From Membranipora membranacea (taxonomy: Eukaryota; Bryozoa; Gymnolaemata; Cheilostomatida; Membraniporidae): 64,000 bases of DNA. Each line of letters opens with the position of its first letter. Within the stretch, counting starts at the first letter, position 1. Made by a program: the position numbers and the translations under genes. The stretch spans positions 11,966,001 through 12,030,000 of the forward strand of contig OU612072.1 in the NCBI GenBank assembly GCA_914767715.1, in the 5' to 3' direction. Shown piece after piece: positions 33,317 through 46,207 of the stretch. The notes under the pieces are model-generated. The model searched no databases. It worked only from the letters and a program-made list of their open reading frames with translations, and had not been told where the DNA came from.

Positions 33317-36300
33317 ATGGGTAAGTGCCTTTGGTGATCATAATTAATAGGCTTGTCACCTGTCAAATTTTGAAAAACAGAATAAACTTATGGCGTATTA
33401 CTTATTTCTAAGTACAACGTAAATGGAGAGTACTTTTGACTCAACAGCCTTCGAAGCCTTTGGATAGTGGCTTGGATGTGGCTGTATACAATGATATCAA
33501 TGGTTATGTATATTGCTGTTTTGTAGAAGGTCTAATGTCTGATCTCAAACTACAGGTAGTCGATCTGACAACGACTCTCAACCTTCCAACAATTATATCA
33601 GCAACAAACGATCTGCCATCCTCTGTGTTAGTTACTATAGCTCTGGTTCTACTGACCCTCTACTGCTGGCCGGTGTGGACAAGGCACCGCTACCCGCCAG
33701 GTCCCTGGCCTCTACCTTTCGTTGGTCACATACCATGGTTGAGCTTCACAAAGAATAATGCTCAATGGCTTGCAGGTAAGGATGAGGCAGTGGCTGATCA
33801 TCTAAATAGAGATTGAAGCGCTCAAACGTTGTAGCATCGTGGTGACTATCAATATATTGACTTGCTTTAGCGGGTTATTGGGGGGGCCATAGGGCGGCTC
33901 TATGAATGACTGATTAAGTTAAGCTACCCTGCCTGTTACAAATGAAATTCACTATGTGTTAGCAGTAGACCAGTTCGGTCCAGTTTGCCTGCATTCGGAA
34001 TTGCTGCCCCCTACTAACAGGGGGATAAAATTATCCATGGATTCTTTACCAATAAAACAAAGAAATGGTAAATTTGATTTTGAACTCATTTTACAGGACT
34101 GCGCAAGAAGTATGGCGACGTAATTACCTGTGATTTGGGAATGAAGGACAAGTTAGTCGTACTGAACAGCGCTGACGCTATTTATGAAGGATTTGTGAAG
34201 CAGGCTGACTCATTGAGCTCCCGTCCACCAATAAAGGCTACGTTCCTGGCAAATGGTAAGAAATTTTCGCTGAAGGAGATGAATCTCACTTCATCCCAAT
34301 CCTCCCTTAATGACTCAGAGTCCTACTCCTAGACAAAGAATGACATTGAGACTATTTAGATGGTAAGAACCTTTTGTTGAGGGAGATGTATACTGATGTC
34401 AATGGCTCCTTGGGTCTTACAGAGCACTGGTAAACTGCTTTTGATAAATGGAATGTTGCAAGTATTTTCCTGTTCTGCTGATGGTCTGCAGGTCACATGA
34501 GATGTTATGACAAATCTGTACACCATCTGTACACATCTTTACACCATCTGTACGCAAATCAGCTTGGCTTATGGTAGAATAATTGTTTATTGTACACATC
34601 AAAAACAGTGACTTTATAAAATCCCATGACTACCACTTGTTAGCGCATTTCTATAGTCCTGACACATAGTCAATGCCAAGTTCAAGGTTGATTGATTGAT
34701 ATTGATTTAATTCGCCACATAGGAATGCCTAGCATTATATAAATGTGTGCTTACAATAAAAATTTAGACTTTTGAAAAAAGGAGAAAAAACAGTTGTATT
34801 AAAAATGATTGGATCAGGCGGTGAAAAACGATAAAATCCATGCTGCATGAGAAAGAAATATATTGTTGGGACATTACAGGCGCCTGTTCATACCAGAAAC
34901 TAAAAACGAGTTCTTGAATCTCTCCGTTCTACATATTGGTGGATAGAAAATATCAGATTTGTCCTTGTGACGTTGGCGCCTGACTAAGAAATGTTGCAAC
35001 GGATGGCTTGGATTTGTGGCGACTTTGTCAAAGTGCCGGTCAGTTAAAATACAGTACCTTGGAATCCAGAAAATTGCTTCAAACTAGTCCACGCTAATGC
35101 TTCAAAATCTCAAAAAAGAAAATTCATTTTGAAATCACATTTGATCACATCAATCTATAGGTGTCAGTCGGGATGTCACAGGTTGATACCCACTCATGCC
35201 TTAAAGGGCACCCAAGGTTTCAAACAACTTCTCATTGATGGCCATTGATTGATAGCAGATTGCACCTTCTGCATGGGGAAAAAGACAAAATATAATTCGA
35301 ATGATTATTCAGCCAGAATTCTTGTGAAACATTTTTTCCATCAGGTACTCAAACTCAGCTAAAAGAGAATACCACATAGCAGTTTCCTGTTCCTGTTATT
35401 ATTTAGCCTGTGCTCTATAATTATTACAGCAAAGTCTTGGAACCTTCCCTAAACTGAAGTGTTACCCAGCTTAGAGTCAGCAACTACTTTGAGTTTTGCA
35501 TCGCGTAATGCACAAAGCTGATGCTGCCCAGCACATTATTTGCTACCCATTGATGCATTGCTGCAAAACCTTGGTTGCCCTTTAAGAGACTTAGGTTTTG
35601 AAGAGCAATAAATATTGATTGAGTTGATATTCACTGCATTCCCATGGATCGACCTGAGGCTATGTTCAGGGCTCTTCGAGCCATCATACCATCTGCCTGT
35701 TCTAACTGAGCCCAATGATCAGTTTGCGCTGACCTGTGCAAAGTACATTGAGCTGGCGTGGCTGAGCAGTTAGCGCTTTTTCAGCGCAGGAGTCCTGAGT
35801 TCAAGTCCCGGTGGCTTTGGATTTTTTTAATGTTATTTTCTCAGCTCTATCATGAGAATGGATACATATTTTGAGGGCGAGCATTGAGGTGACAACTCCG
35901 CTCGAGCTAGGCCGACCCCAAAATTCATATGGGAATGTGGTGATTAAAGAAGTCCTCCACCTGTTAGACCTGGCTCACCCCGGAAGCTAATAGTGAAACA
36001 CTCCAACCACCTTTTTTCCAGGGGGAAGTGGCCAGCGAGATAAGAGTCATTAATAAAATGAATTATAAAATTTGGCTGACAAGCGTTAGCTAGAATTGAC
36101 AATTGACAGTGATATCTGCTTGTAGGTAAGGGCTTGATCAATGAAGAAGATGGAAAATGGCAGCAACTACGTAGATTTGCTCTCAGCATCTTCAGGGAGC
36201 AAGGAATGGGTATGTTCATGTTCTAGTATTGCTTTTTGATATTGGGTCGACTCTTTAGATATTTTCATGACAAATCACATTCGTTGTATATTCCTTTGCT

Positions 36301-39300
36301 AAGTAATATGCTCATAATATGATTAATTAAAAAGTATAAAAATATTTCTATGCTTGAAAATGCTTGCACTCCTGACAGCACAATGAACGATTCAGATTAT
36401 CATGTGTATCGGTACAATTGGAGGAGGTAATTCAGATTGACACAGCCACTGTCAAGTCCTCCAGTAATCAACTGCTAAAGATCCAGGCTTTGAATTCTGC
36501 TGCAGTATTTGGTTCTTGTGATTGCAAACTGGTTAAAATTGATATGAAACATGACAGCTGCCCTAAGTTTCTTACTGCATTGCCAATACCATGCATCCGT
36601 CATTGGCATCTGTTTCTGACTTGACTACCGAGGGCTTATTTTCTGACTGCCATTGTGAGTTGAGACCTATAAAACTAGGAGATCTGAAATTGTTGTACTC
36701 AAATAACACTGATCGATCGATGTGGAGGTTGAAAAGTGTTGTGACAAAGTTATAATAATACATTTATGATATTTGCAGGGAGCAAGGGCATTGAGCCAGT
36801 CATCATAGAAGAACTTCAGCATTTTCTGTTAGCAATACAAAACACTGATGGGGAACCTTTTGACCCTGTAGACCTTCTCACACAGGGAATATCTAATGTC
36901 ATCACTCATGTCGTGTTTGGAGATAGATTTGACTACTCAGATGAAAAACTTGCAAACGTACAGTTCAAAGACTTTGCGAGCGCAGGTACTAAAAGCCGGG
37001 CAATACCTATTTTGAGGGTGAGTAACCATTGATAATGTGACTCGAGTTCTCAAATCTATATTAATAAACGCATTGAATTGCCTTTAAGTGCAATCCTTTT
37101 TTACAGTCTGAGCAGGCAACTCGAAAGTAAGCCAGGTTTTGAAATTATTAGATTTGCCTGTAATTTCCATCATTTTCACTCAGTATTGTTTTTTGATTCC
37201 AACTGTGATTTCTATGCGAGTGAGTTATAATGGATAAGGAGAAATTTACTGTGTTCCCATGTTGCGATTTCGGGAGGGTTTTGGGAGTTATCGATCCATG
37301 GGAATAGCATTAAAGTCCACTTCCGCTTGTACCGAACAACATTTTTGATGCAAATCATATACCATGTTGAATCTATCATATCCAGTTAGGTGTCGTGGCT
37401 GATTGGTCCCGGCGGCAGCAGATGTTTCTCATGTTTTTTCCATCATGAAGATCGTTCGCATTCATAATTCAAAATTTGAGTGGACCACTCATTCGAGGCA
37501 TGGAACCATAGGGAATGTTTGCATCAGTTCAAAGAATTTCGCAAAACAATTTGACAATTTGATGGAATTTAAACTTGTATAGCACTAGTCTACTTACCTC
37601 ATTGATTGCTTAGTGACTGTTGTGTATAAAATTGTACCACATTTCTATAGCATACCATTTCTCAGCTATTATGATTTTAAGAGGCAATTATGCATTCACC
37701 CACAGTTATTAATATATTTTCTGTGATTAAAATTAAAAAGTGCAATTTTAGGCTTGGCAGCTCATCATGGGTGCTCCAAAACTAGTGCAAAGGATATGTG
37801 GGACAAAATTAGTCCATTGAGTCTTGAAGAATCAGTCTTATTGAAATAATTCAATGAAATGATTTAGTGATGTAACAGTTGAAAAATTTCTCTCGCACTT
37901 CAGGGTCACTACTAAATTTTTCATTTCAAGGTGAATAACAGTTTTCTATCTGTTGATGGTTGACTTCCTAGATCCAGTTAAATTTGTCCAGACTTGGTAA
38001 AGTCAATGAATGGGAGAATTTGATGCTAGTTTCAAATTTCGGAATTAGTCTGGGATGACCTTCATACTTTGCAAACAGGAAGGACTGCTGGTGTGTATAA
38101 TTTCACAACTTTTTTTTTAGGCTTTGCATAATTATTCTATTCAAATATGTTTTAATGGGTCTTTTGTCATAATTCAGTACCTACCAGGAGACCCTATTGG
38201 ATTCCGAAGTGGGTTGAAGGCCGCTCAGAAAGGGGTTAAGTTCGCAAAAGATCAGATCGAGAAGCACAAAGAAGAGATTAACTATGATAACCCTCCTCGA
38301 GACTTTGTGGATGCATTCCTTGTAAAGATGAAAGAGGAAGAGCACAAAACTGATACGCCGTTCACAGGTTCGCATTTAATAATTACTAATATGAACTCTT
38401 TATTTCTTACTGATAAACCGGGGGGGGGGGGGGGTAATATGATACCCTTATATGAGAGCAGGTATTACAGAAGTAACATAAAGTAGCTGAAGTAGCTGAT
38501 GCAATGAAGGCTCACAGTAATTTTATGGATAAATTGCACGAATAGCACAGTCATGTCAATCACTGTATTGCTTCATACTCATTCAAACCTTCCCTACGAT
38601 GTAGGTAGATCTCCCTGTAACAGTCTAAGACTTTAAACTTTCAGCTAAGAAATCAAACAGCTCGAAAAAGCTAACGCTATATACACCATCAGCATTTGAA
38701 TGCTGATGATTGAATAACACAACTACGAGGACAAACCGCATATGTATGCACACTGAAAATGTGGTATTTTTGCTCTTTATTTTTCAGTTGGTAACTTCTT
38801 AGCTACTGTGATGCAGTTCTATATTGCTGGCACTGACACAACTTCCAGCCAATTATATTGGTTTTATCTCTACGCTGGACTGTACCCAGAAGTACAAGAG
38901 AGAATCTATCAGGAAATAAAGACGACTTTGGGTAAGTTTGGAGTTTATTCGTAAAAGAGAAGTTTATAAGTTTTGAGTACCTTCTGCTCTGTGATGGGAT
39001 GCATAATTACTAACTTGATTTGGTTCTTTTGCCCAAAAATACTGTGTCATTCAAATTGTGGATAAAGAGAAGAAAGATTTGATGCAGATATGTAGCGCAG
39101 TCATTCAATCACCGCTGGGATTATGCATTATGATGCAAAAAAAACCATGTAAGATAAAGGTTTTGGCTGAAAGTAGATCAAGGTTGATCAAATTTGCCTA
39201 CACTCTGAATTGCTTCTCCTTTACTGAAAATAGTACAGCCAATTGTCGATGGAGGGGAAGCAACTTCAAAATACGGATATTTGTTTCAACCGTGATTAGG

Positions 39301-41344
39301 GCAACCTTACAGGGCTGCTAGCCAGCGCGACTGCTCAGGCAATTCTGCTGACAGTCCAACTGTTAAAGCCATTGAATAAGCTGAGTTCTCGTCATTGTGT
39401 GGTGCTGATGTTTCACTCTATGTTATTAATAAAGGTGAGAGGGCTGTTGCATATGCAGATAGAAACTCGATGCCTTACACAACTGCTGTGTGTACAGAGA
39501 TACAAAGGCTTAAGAACGTGGCACTTGGGACACTATTTCATTACACAGCAAGAGATATCACAGTGTTAGGTGCACATATCCCAAAAAGTGAGCTTTTGCT
39601 AAGACTCTGATTAATTATCGATGTTGAGTACATGTTGTTTGTCATAATGTCAGTAAAAAGATTGAGTTCATTAATAGTTTAACCACTGCTGCCACAGGTG
39701 GGCTTTGCCCAGCAGAGCCACCAGTCAAAAAATTAAATAAAGAGTTGTGGCATCAAAATATCTAGCCCATAGCTTTGCATGGAGTTATATGAGCTCTCAA
39801 AAAGTAGAGAATATCTTCTTCCCCATCCATCTGCCATTAGTGATGACAAAAGTTGATCCTGACAAATCAGGTGCCTTTAAAATCTAGCTGAGATCCAACA
39901 ATAATAAAAGTGTTGGATCTCAGCATCTGTGTCAGCTTGACTTTGTGTTTCCCCAGATACTTATCAGTTTAGATCCATTGACACGTTGCGGTTATTGATT
40001 AATCAATCTGATTCATAGCGAATTTACTCAACTGTTAGATCGTCATATCGAGTCAATCTGTAGTTTTTTACAAAAGAAGTTTTCTCGTTGTAATCACCAA
40101 GCACGGCTATTCTGTATTTTAACTTTTTAGCACCCAGTTTACCATCTGTAACAGCTCTCCAATCTCTTCAGTATTTTAATACATTCATATGTATATATAT
40201 ATTCCATGTTTATTCTGGAGCAGGTTAAATCAGGGTCTTTTATCCAGAAAGTCAGGGAATTCTAACCAGAATATGTTTTGATGTATTATTACAGATACCA
40301 TAGTGAGAGGAAATATTTGGGCAGTCCTAAATGATGAGAATGTATACCCACAACCTGATAAATTCAAGCCAGAAAGATATCTAAACAAAGATGGAAAATT
40401 TGTCAAGCCGGATCCAAAACACGCCGTCAATTTCAGCATAGGTTTGTATTGTTAATTCTCGTATCGCTGCAATTGGGTACTATTCAATTTTGAGGGTGGT
40501 AGGTTGGAGTGTTCAAACATGTTTACCTTGTCAGTCCCATGTTACCCATGATACGACTTAGAGTGTTTTGTTGTAACTCACCTCCCTCTGCTGTCACAAG
40601 TATAACCAAAAAACTCATTGATGACTATGACTGTATTACAAATTTTTTTCCATAGACAACATGACAACTTGTTACTATCATATTAAATGCCTTATCAGTG
40701 GAATATTGATGACGAATGGTTATATTATTGTGTTCTCTTGCTGTACACATGAGAAGACAAATACCAGAATTGTCGTAAATATGGGCATTGTCACTCGCAT
40801 TCACGACATGGTACCAATGACTTATTTGTCCTGTCTCTGCATGATGACGCATTTAACGATTTTTGACACAGATTCTGCGATGCAATGTAATATTATATAC
40901 GTTGCTTATTCTATTGAATGTACAACTGATTGTAAGCCTGTAAGGGGGGGGGGGGGGGCGAGATTTTATTGTTTTCACTGTTTACTATTTGACACAAAAG
41001 TTATTATGTACTTGGTCAGTAGAAACTTTGTACCGTATTGAATGTGAAACAACATGGTTTCCTGGATCGGTTGTCATCTCTTGTATTGTTTCGTGTTCAA
41101 ATCGCAGCCTTTATATTTTCAAGAGATCTTTGTCTCTTATTTTAACCATTTGTTTTTTTTCTCAGGTCGACGAGTATGCTTGGGAGAACATTTAGCTCGA
41201 GCAGAATTATTTATGTTCTTTGTCGCTACTCTACAAAAGTTTGAAATTAAACTCCCCGAAGGACAAAAAGCCAGTGAGAAGGGAAGTCAGAAATTCACAT
41301 TTAATCCAGAACATAATTTCAAGATCACATGCACCCCTCGATAG
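33317..41344 (+). CDS. Cytochrome P450 copy 4, CYP2-like, divergent member, 515 aa
   Basis: Proposed exons: 33317-33320 (ATGG, donor GTAAGT), 33527-33775, 34097-34255, 36126-36209, 36779-37017, 38178-38367, 38788-38931, 39435-39587, 40295-40441 and 41166-41344; 1548 nt, no internal stop. Exon 3 has one extra codon relative to the other copies, and the protein ends one residue earlier (CTPR-stop rather than CTPRV-stop). The motifs are the membrane anchor, PPGP, WxxxR, I-helix AGTDTT (322-327), EIQR (378-381), KPERY and haem loop FSIGRRVCLG with Cys461. Outside exon 2 it is the most diverged copy: the exon 8/9 junction encodes KN (not KG), and the B/C and F/G region sequences differ. Expected to be an ER monooxygenase; different substrate preference is plausible but not shown. 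Confidence 0.9.
35631..35943 (+). mobile_element. TIR element with internal tRNA-like segment, copy E3
   Basis: Left end TCACTGCATTCCCATGG; right end AAAATTCATATGGGAATGTGG followed by TGA. The tRNA-like part (35753-35822) is the fullest of the family: GGCGTGGCTGAGCAGTTAGC, a pairable anticodon stem GCGC...GCGC, then GAGTTCAAGTCCCGGTGGC. It resembles a Ser/Leu-class tRNA. It lies in intron 3 of P450 copy 4. Confidence 0.75.
37247..37518 (+). mobile_element. Degraded TIR/tRNA-like element, copy E4
   Basis: ACTGTGTTCCCATGTTG at the left and ATGGAACCATAGGGAA at the right are degraded inverted ends. The interior keeps GTGTCGTGGCTGATTGG and TCCCGGCGGCAGCAGATG, as in E1 and E2. It lies in intron 5 of P450 copy 4. 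Confidence 0.5.
38420..38434. repeat. G15 homopolymer
   Basis: Fifteen consecutive G residues in intron 6 of P450 copy 4. Confidence 0.9.
40944..40958. repeat. G15 homopolymer
   Basis: Fifteen consecutive G residues in intron 9 of P450 copy 4. Confidence 0.9.
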
Positions 41345-41466
41345 AAGATCGATGTTATAGAATTCTATTAACATTTGGGAGATTTAATTTTCTTCTCATT
41401 CAATTGGAAGTGATACAAGAAATTGAGAGACACATAATTTCTTCCAATGATTTGTCAATTAGGTTA

Positions 41467-41472
41467 AATAAA
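41467..41472 (+). terminator. Possible poly(A) signal AATAAA of P450 copy 4
   Basis: AATAAA lies about 120 bp after the stop codon of copy 4. No downstream cleavage element was assessed. Confidence 0.45.
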
Positions 41473-42758
41473 AAGGAAGAAAAATTTCCATTTTTCTAAA
41501 AAGAGATAAAGAAAACTTTTGGTTCAAAAAACATGTGCTATTTGTTTCATTTGACATGAACTGGTCAGAGCGATGATAGACCTTTTACAGGTTCTGTTCT
41601 GTTCTGTTCACATTTTTCTTTCCCCTTTTTTTCAGCACTGTTTAATTCAAAAACTGTGTTTTGTTACCCATTATAACTATAATTGGAAACATGTCATTAA
41701 TTTTACTCCATGATATAAAATTCGCTTTCTTGGGTGCGGAGGAAATCTGTCCACTATGCAGCACGTCAGCAGCTAGCATTACTGATCTTGAAACTTCATT
41801 TTGTTTTTTGTTGACCTGACGATTAATTTTTTCAATTACTCTACAAATAAATGACCTTTGATATACCAAACACGATGTTGTCTACCTTTTTATACCATGG
41901 AGGTTTTTCACATAATAAACAAATTCCTGGGTAATACAACTCCCAGCGCCTCCAGATTATGTCATAACTTGTTCTCCTTGATGTTGCATCGCAAACTCAT
42001 TGTTGACTTTCACTGTGTCTATTTCTTGATTTCCCTCATTAAAAACAAGAAAAGGCAATGAAGGTCAACAGTCACAATGGATAAACCTTGCAATCTATAT
42101 TTTGGATTCCTTGCGATTCATTGTCAGATCTTTCCTGAAAGACGGGGACTGATTTGCCCATTACTTAATCACCGGCTGTCATTTCCCTGTATATAATTAA
42201 AATGAATTGAATGACCAACAGTGTGAAGTGATGTATCATGCCGTTAGTACACAAACTATTCTCTGTAGTTTCCAAGTTGAACTATGATGAACTATAATTT
42301 ATAACGCTGCTTGAAATACTAGAATCAGATGAAAAAAACCTCTTTATGAGTTGAATGTTGATAAAAATACACTTAGATTGAAGAGGTCTTTTTGCACTCT
42401 TATGAAGATACAGGATGAACTCTAAAAACATGGAGGGAGCAAAACATTTTGGTCAAGAAAATAGTAAATAAAGCTGGATCGACAGCAAGTTTAATATCAA
42501 TACCAAAAATAAAATTGATGATATCAAGTCTACTTGCTTTAAATACAGCTGACACAGGTGATTGGAGTTATACCTGGAGCATTGTTTGAACAAGTCACTT
42601 CGATACCCTCCAACTGCGCGGAGGGAACAAACTTGTTCTAGAGCTGTCATCGGTATTGCAGTGAGACTCATCTTCTTTCATATTCTTGCAGAGGAGAGGA
42701 GATCTGGAATTAACTTTTCAGTCAGGAGACAAGTATGCAACTAAAGATTTTTACGATC
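41473..42758. other. Intergenic region between P450 copy 4 and Ly6 gene A; no gene seen
   Basis: It contains no supported coding sequence. GCGGAGGGAACAAACTTGTTCT at about 42620 resembles the arm of the palindrome at 12711, so a fragment of that family may be present. Confidence 0.5.
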
Positions 42759-42764
42759 TTTATT
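42759..42764 (-). terminator. Poly(A) signal overlapping the stop codon of Ly6 gene A
   Basis: On the minus strand the stop and signal read TGAATAAAG, so AATAAA shares the last base of the stop codon. If used, the 3' UTR would be only a few tens of bases. Confidence 0.5.
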
Positions 42765-44745
42765 CAATAAATTTGGGTTAAGCTTGATTTGATTAAGCAT
42801 ACTGCTAACAGCATCAGCACAAATGAGTCTCTTTTCTTAAAGCTAGAAACTGCAGTGTTACACCGATCCCCTTCACAGGAGCAGTACCATGACTCTGTAG
42901 AAGTACTGGTTGTTTTCATTTGCTCCCTGTCTTTCTGGTCACAAGCTGAATTACCATACCGCTGGCCACAGAGTCTTGTAACTAAAGTACAACAATGATA
43001 AGTGATAAGACAGTTAATACTGTGTAGTTGTGACAGGTAAAAACTTTCAGTGTGTGATGGGAACAACAAGTTAGAAATCTACCTTGATGGTCCAGAAAGT
43101 AAAATCTCATATGCAGAGTTGTCGTGGTGAATATTCTGTAGATAGACCGGCTTGGGTCCAGAGGGGGGGGGGGGGGGTTCCCCAGTTGAGGGAGGGGTCT
43201 TGGGGAAAATGTGTTACCCTTCTTGAGAGGGGTCTGAGAGCGGTTTTCAAACATCCTAAGTTTCGGTGCGCAAACTGATTTACGGTATAGTTGTTGATTG
43301 GATACTAAGACAAAACATGGCTGGAAAATGTTTGGGTAAATTTGGTGATTAACAGCTGTCTATATGGTTGTATAGGAAGTTGAGGGCTGATGTTTTCTTC
43401 CATACACGGCGTATGGATAGCATAGGTACTGATACATAACTTTCCTGTAGTAGGAGTACCGTTGTTACAGGTATGGTATTATATTTGTGATGTAAAACTT
43501 CCACAGACCTTAATTTGCTGTCACAATGACAAGCTATAGAATAATTTGATAAGCCTTATCGTTGTTCGTCTTCAGCAATTGACTCTTGTCTTACCTTTGA
43601 CCTTGAACCTCAACTGACCGACATAAAATAATCTTCCTTACCTGATACACTGAGAACACCAATCACGGTAGTTTCAGATTTGAGTTTGGAGCAGCCGCCA
43701 TCCTCAATATAGGCAAGACTAGAATCACAGTCTATCTCATGATCTGGATCACCAGCTGAGTAGTCGTCAGCGCACGATTCCTCGGTGCCAGACTGACACA
43801 CATAACAAGTGGTCGCTAGACTCACAGCTATTAAACCTGTAGAAACATAAATGATATGGATACAAATTAGCGTTTTTGTTTTAAGTTTTCTTACTGATTG
43901 ACTTTATTGGTCTGCTATGTTACAAGTTGCAGGCTTGGCTGCCTTATATACTGTACTTCGCATCTGATACCCGGCTTGCCTGGTCCCAGATTCAATTCCT
44001 GCTCTCATGTTGAAGGATTCAACCTTCCCACAAATCCACAAATAACACATATTTCAGTCTCAGAAAACTCCCATTATCAAAACAACACATAAAACCATAC
44101 TACTGGTTCGTATTCATCCAGTAACAATCAAAACAAGCCCGTACTGTCTCATTCATAGAGAGTATTCTCGCGTACCACTACTCACCTTGCGCATAACACA
44201 AAACAACGGTAGATTTGCAAGTTTTGCATATTGTTTGGCCTTACTAATTACCATTTCACCTAGCCCTAGCTGCACAAAACACTTGGCTTTACCCAAAATT
44301 CATCCAAAACCCATTGAATATCATGAGATTACTCCCAATTAATGTATCAGGCATGAAACATAAATTACATATTCTCTCCCTAGGCCCACTCTAGTCCTTG
44401 ATCCACCTCCCTTCCTGACAATCATGCTAAGTTCTTCTTTGATCGATTGTTTTGCTTATGCAACATTTGGATTTGCAAGATAACAGAACACTGCTACTCA
44501 TTCTGCCGATCTTAATTTTTCTACCCATACACATGAAAAAAACAGAGCGATGAGGGTTAGATCATGGAAATGTGAGGAAGCAATTGTCTTGATTAATCAG
44601 CGGCTTACGAAAGATTGTTGGAATACTAGATTATCATAACTAGGCCAGTATTTACAAAGATTTTCACGACATTCATTCTTGTCTGTGATATGTAATAAAT
44701 CAATCACATACCTGAGATGAAAAAGCTGACCTTGAGCGCATCCAT
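42764..44745 (-). CDS. Ly6/uPAR (Quiver/SLEEPLESS-like) GPI-anchored protein, gene A, 148 aa
   Basis: Three minus-strand exons: 44712-44745 (34 nt, signal peptide start MDALKVSFFIS), 43642-43836 and 42764-42981, joined by two phase-1 GT-AG introns; 447 nt in total. The mature part has ten cysteines: CYVC, an ESCADDY segment, DC, GGCSK, LCG, SAC, then YCSC and RCN at the end. This is the LU three-finger pattern ending in CN. The C-terminal stretch SFVLMLLAVCLIKSS is a plausible GPI-attachment tail, so the protein is expected on the outer cell surface. Known family members modulate ion channels and receptors (Drosophila SLEEPLESS acts on Shaker and nicotinic receptors), but the partner here is unknown. 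It shares its exon plan with B and C. Confidence 0.88.
43163..43177. repeat. G15 homopolymer
   Basis: Fifteen consecutive G residues in intron 2 of Ly6 gene A. Confidence 0.9.
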
Positions 44746-45636
44746 AATAGGCTCTGCTAACGACCAACTGAAGTGATAAATCCTTTTCAAACTGCAAGCA
44801 AAGTTGTCAATAACTAAAATTAATTATAAGAAGATACAGCGGTGCCCTCTGTACTTATTATGTAGTATCATTAGATGAATGATGACTCAGTTTATTGTTT
44901 GGAAGGCTCCCTCTCATTATTAGTTTTACAACCTATTTCAATGGAGGAAGTCGCAAGCTAATAACATGTTAGGAAAACTTATATTATGCTTTACGCCGAA
45001 CACAATTATTGTTGTTCTGTAAAGTCAGATTTAAAGATTTAAGTTTTATCACGCAAATGGGAACCGCACATTGCTTCAGCATTAGCTGCTTAATGGTAAT
45101 TTTGAATTAGTGCTATGGAAATGTGTCAGTGGTAACTTTGCAAATATAGAGAGTTCTGAATTCTGATCATCTTGATATGCCTGCAATTGTCTCCTTCAAA
45201 TCCTGTTTTTAAGACCATTTCCAATGCACAATGCCATTGGAAACACAATGATTCCACTTCCAACGTGATATTGGTTAAGATTTTCACTAGTGCCATGCAT
45301 GGCCTCAAGAATCTAAACATTGAATTGCTCCCTAGTAATTTGACTGGTCTTGTTGTGTAAATTATTATCCTTTTTGTATCAACAAACAAAAGCAGATCCA
45401 AATGACATTAGTTAACAATATATACGCATTTTGCGAAAATTGAATTTTTTAGATTGAAATTGTATATTTAGGAGTTGGCCCTCCTTGATTTGGATGACCC
45501 CCCTCCTGATCTGTGAGTCTGTTATAGAGCACAGTCCATATAGACCAGTCTCTAAAAAAATCCTTTGACCTCTTGTTTGTTGTCATGATTGGTTAACCAA
45601 CAGCTTGCATAAATTTAGGTGCAAAGGTCATTTACC

Positions 45637-45796
45637 TTGAGGAGAGGTATACACCCGAGGGTGCTGGGAGCTGGAACGATCAAATATGAAAGCTCCCCCG
45701 GTGAGACTCAAACCCACAGTTCCTACGGCTATGTTACTAATTGCCTGGCAGTGAATACCAAACGCGCTAACCGATTGCGCCATCTCACAATCTCGC
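45637..45796 (-). mobile_element. tRNA-derived SINE (family A), minus orientation
   Basis: The reverse complement gives GTGAGATGGCGCAATCGG (A-box), TTAGCGCGTTTGGTATTCAC, then GGGTTTGAGTCTCACCGGG (B-box), and ends CCTCGGGTGTATACCTCTCC. This is the best-preserved tail of the family in the window. Confidence 0.85.
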
Positions 45797-46207
45797 CATA
45801 TCGTTGTTCATTGCTTTACCTCTGATCAAGTGACAGCGGAGCTCAGGATATTGAAAAACCCGATAACCACACTACACCACTCACATTTTGTTTTGTATAG
45901 TTGTGAATAGCATGATAAGAGTGTCATTGTGATTCCATGTGGAGTCAAGTACCAATATTTTATAATTTGAAAACTAACGCTTATCCTTTTTTGAAGGCCG
46001 ATCATCCCCATGATCTGGAGATCAACATTTGTGTTTTGGAGGCCAATCATGAAGCCAGTGAATTACAATCACTGAGAGCTGGGATGAATCGGTGTTTTAT
46101 CAAAATGTCTGCGTTCCATTCGTAGCCATAATATTTGTGACTAATGAAAAAGTGGGAGCGACGAAAGAAAGGCATGATAAATAGAATGCATGATAATATA
46201 TTATGTT

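Noticed and set aside
39058-39321. 87-codon frame between exons 7 and 8 of P450 copy 4
   Set aside because: It lies wholly in an intron, has no P450 homology and has no counterpart in the paralogous introns.
43084-43278. Open frame containing a Gly/Pro run in intron 2 of Ly6 gene A
   Set aside because: The run is the translation of a G15 homopolymer. No domain was seen.
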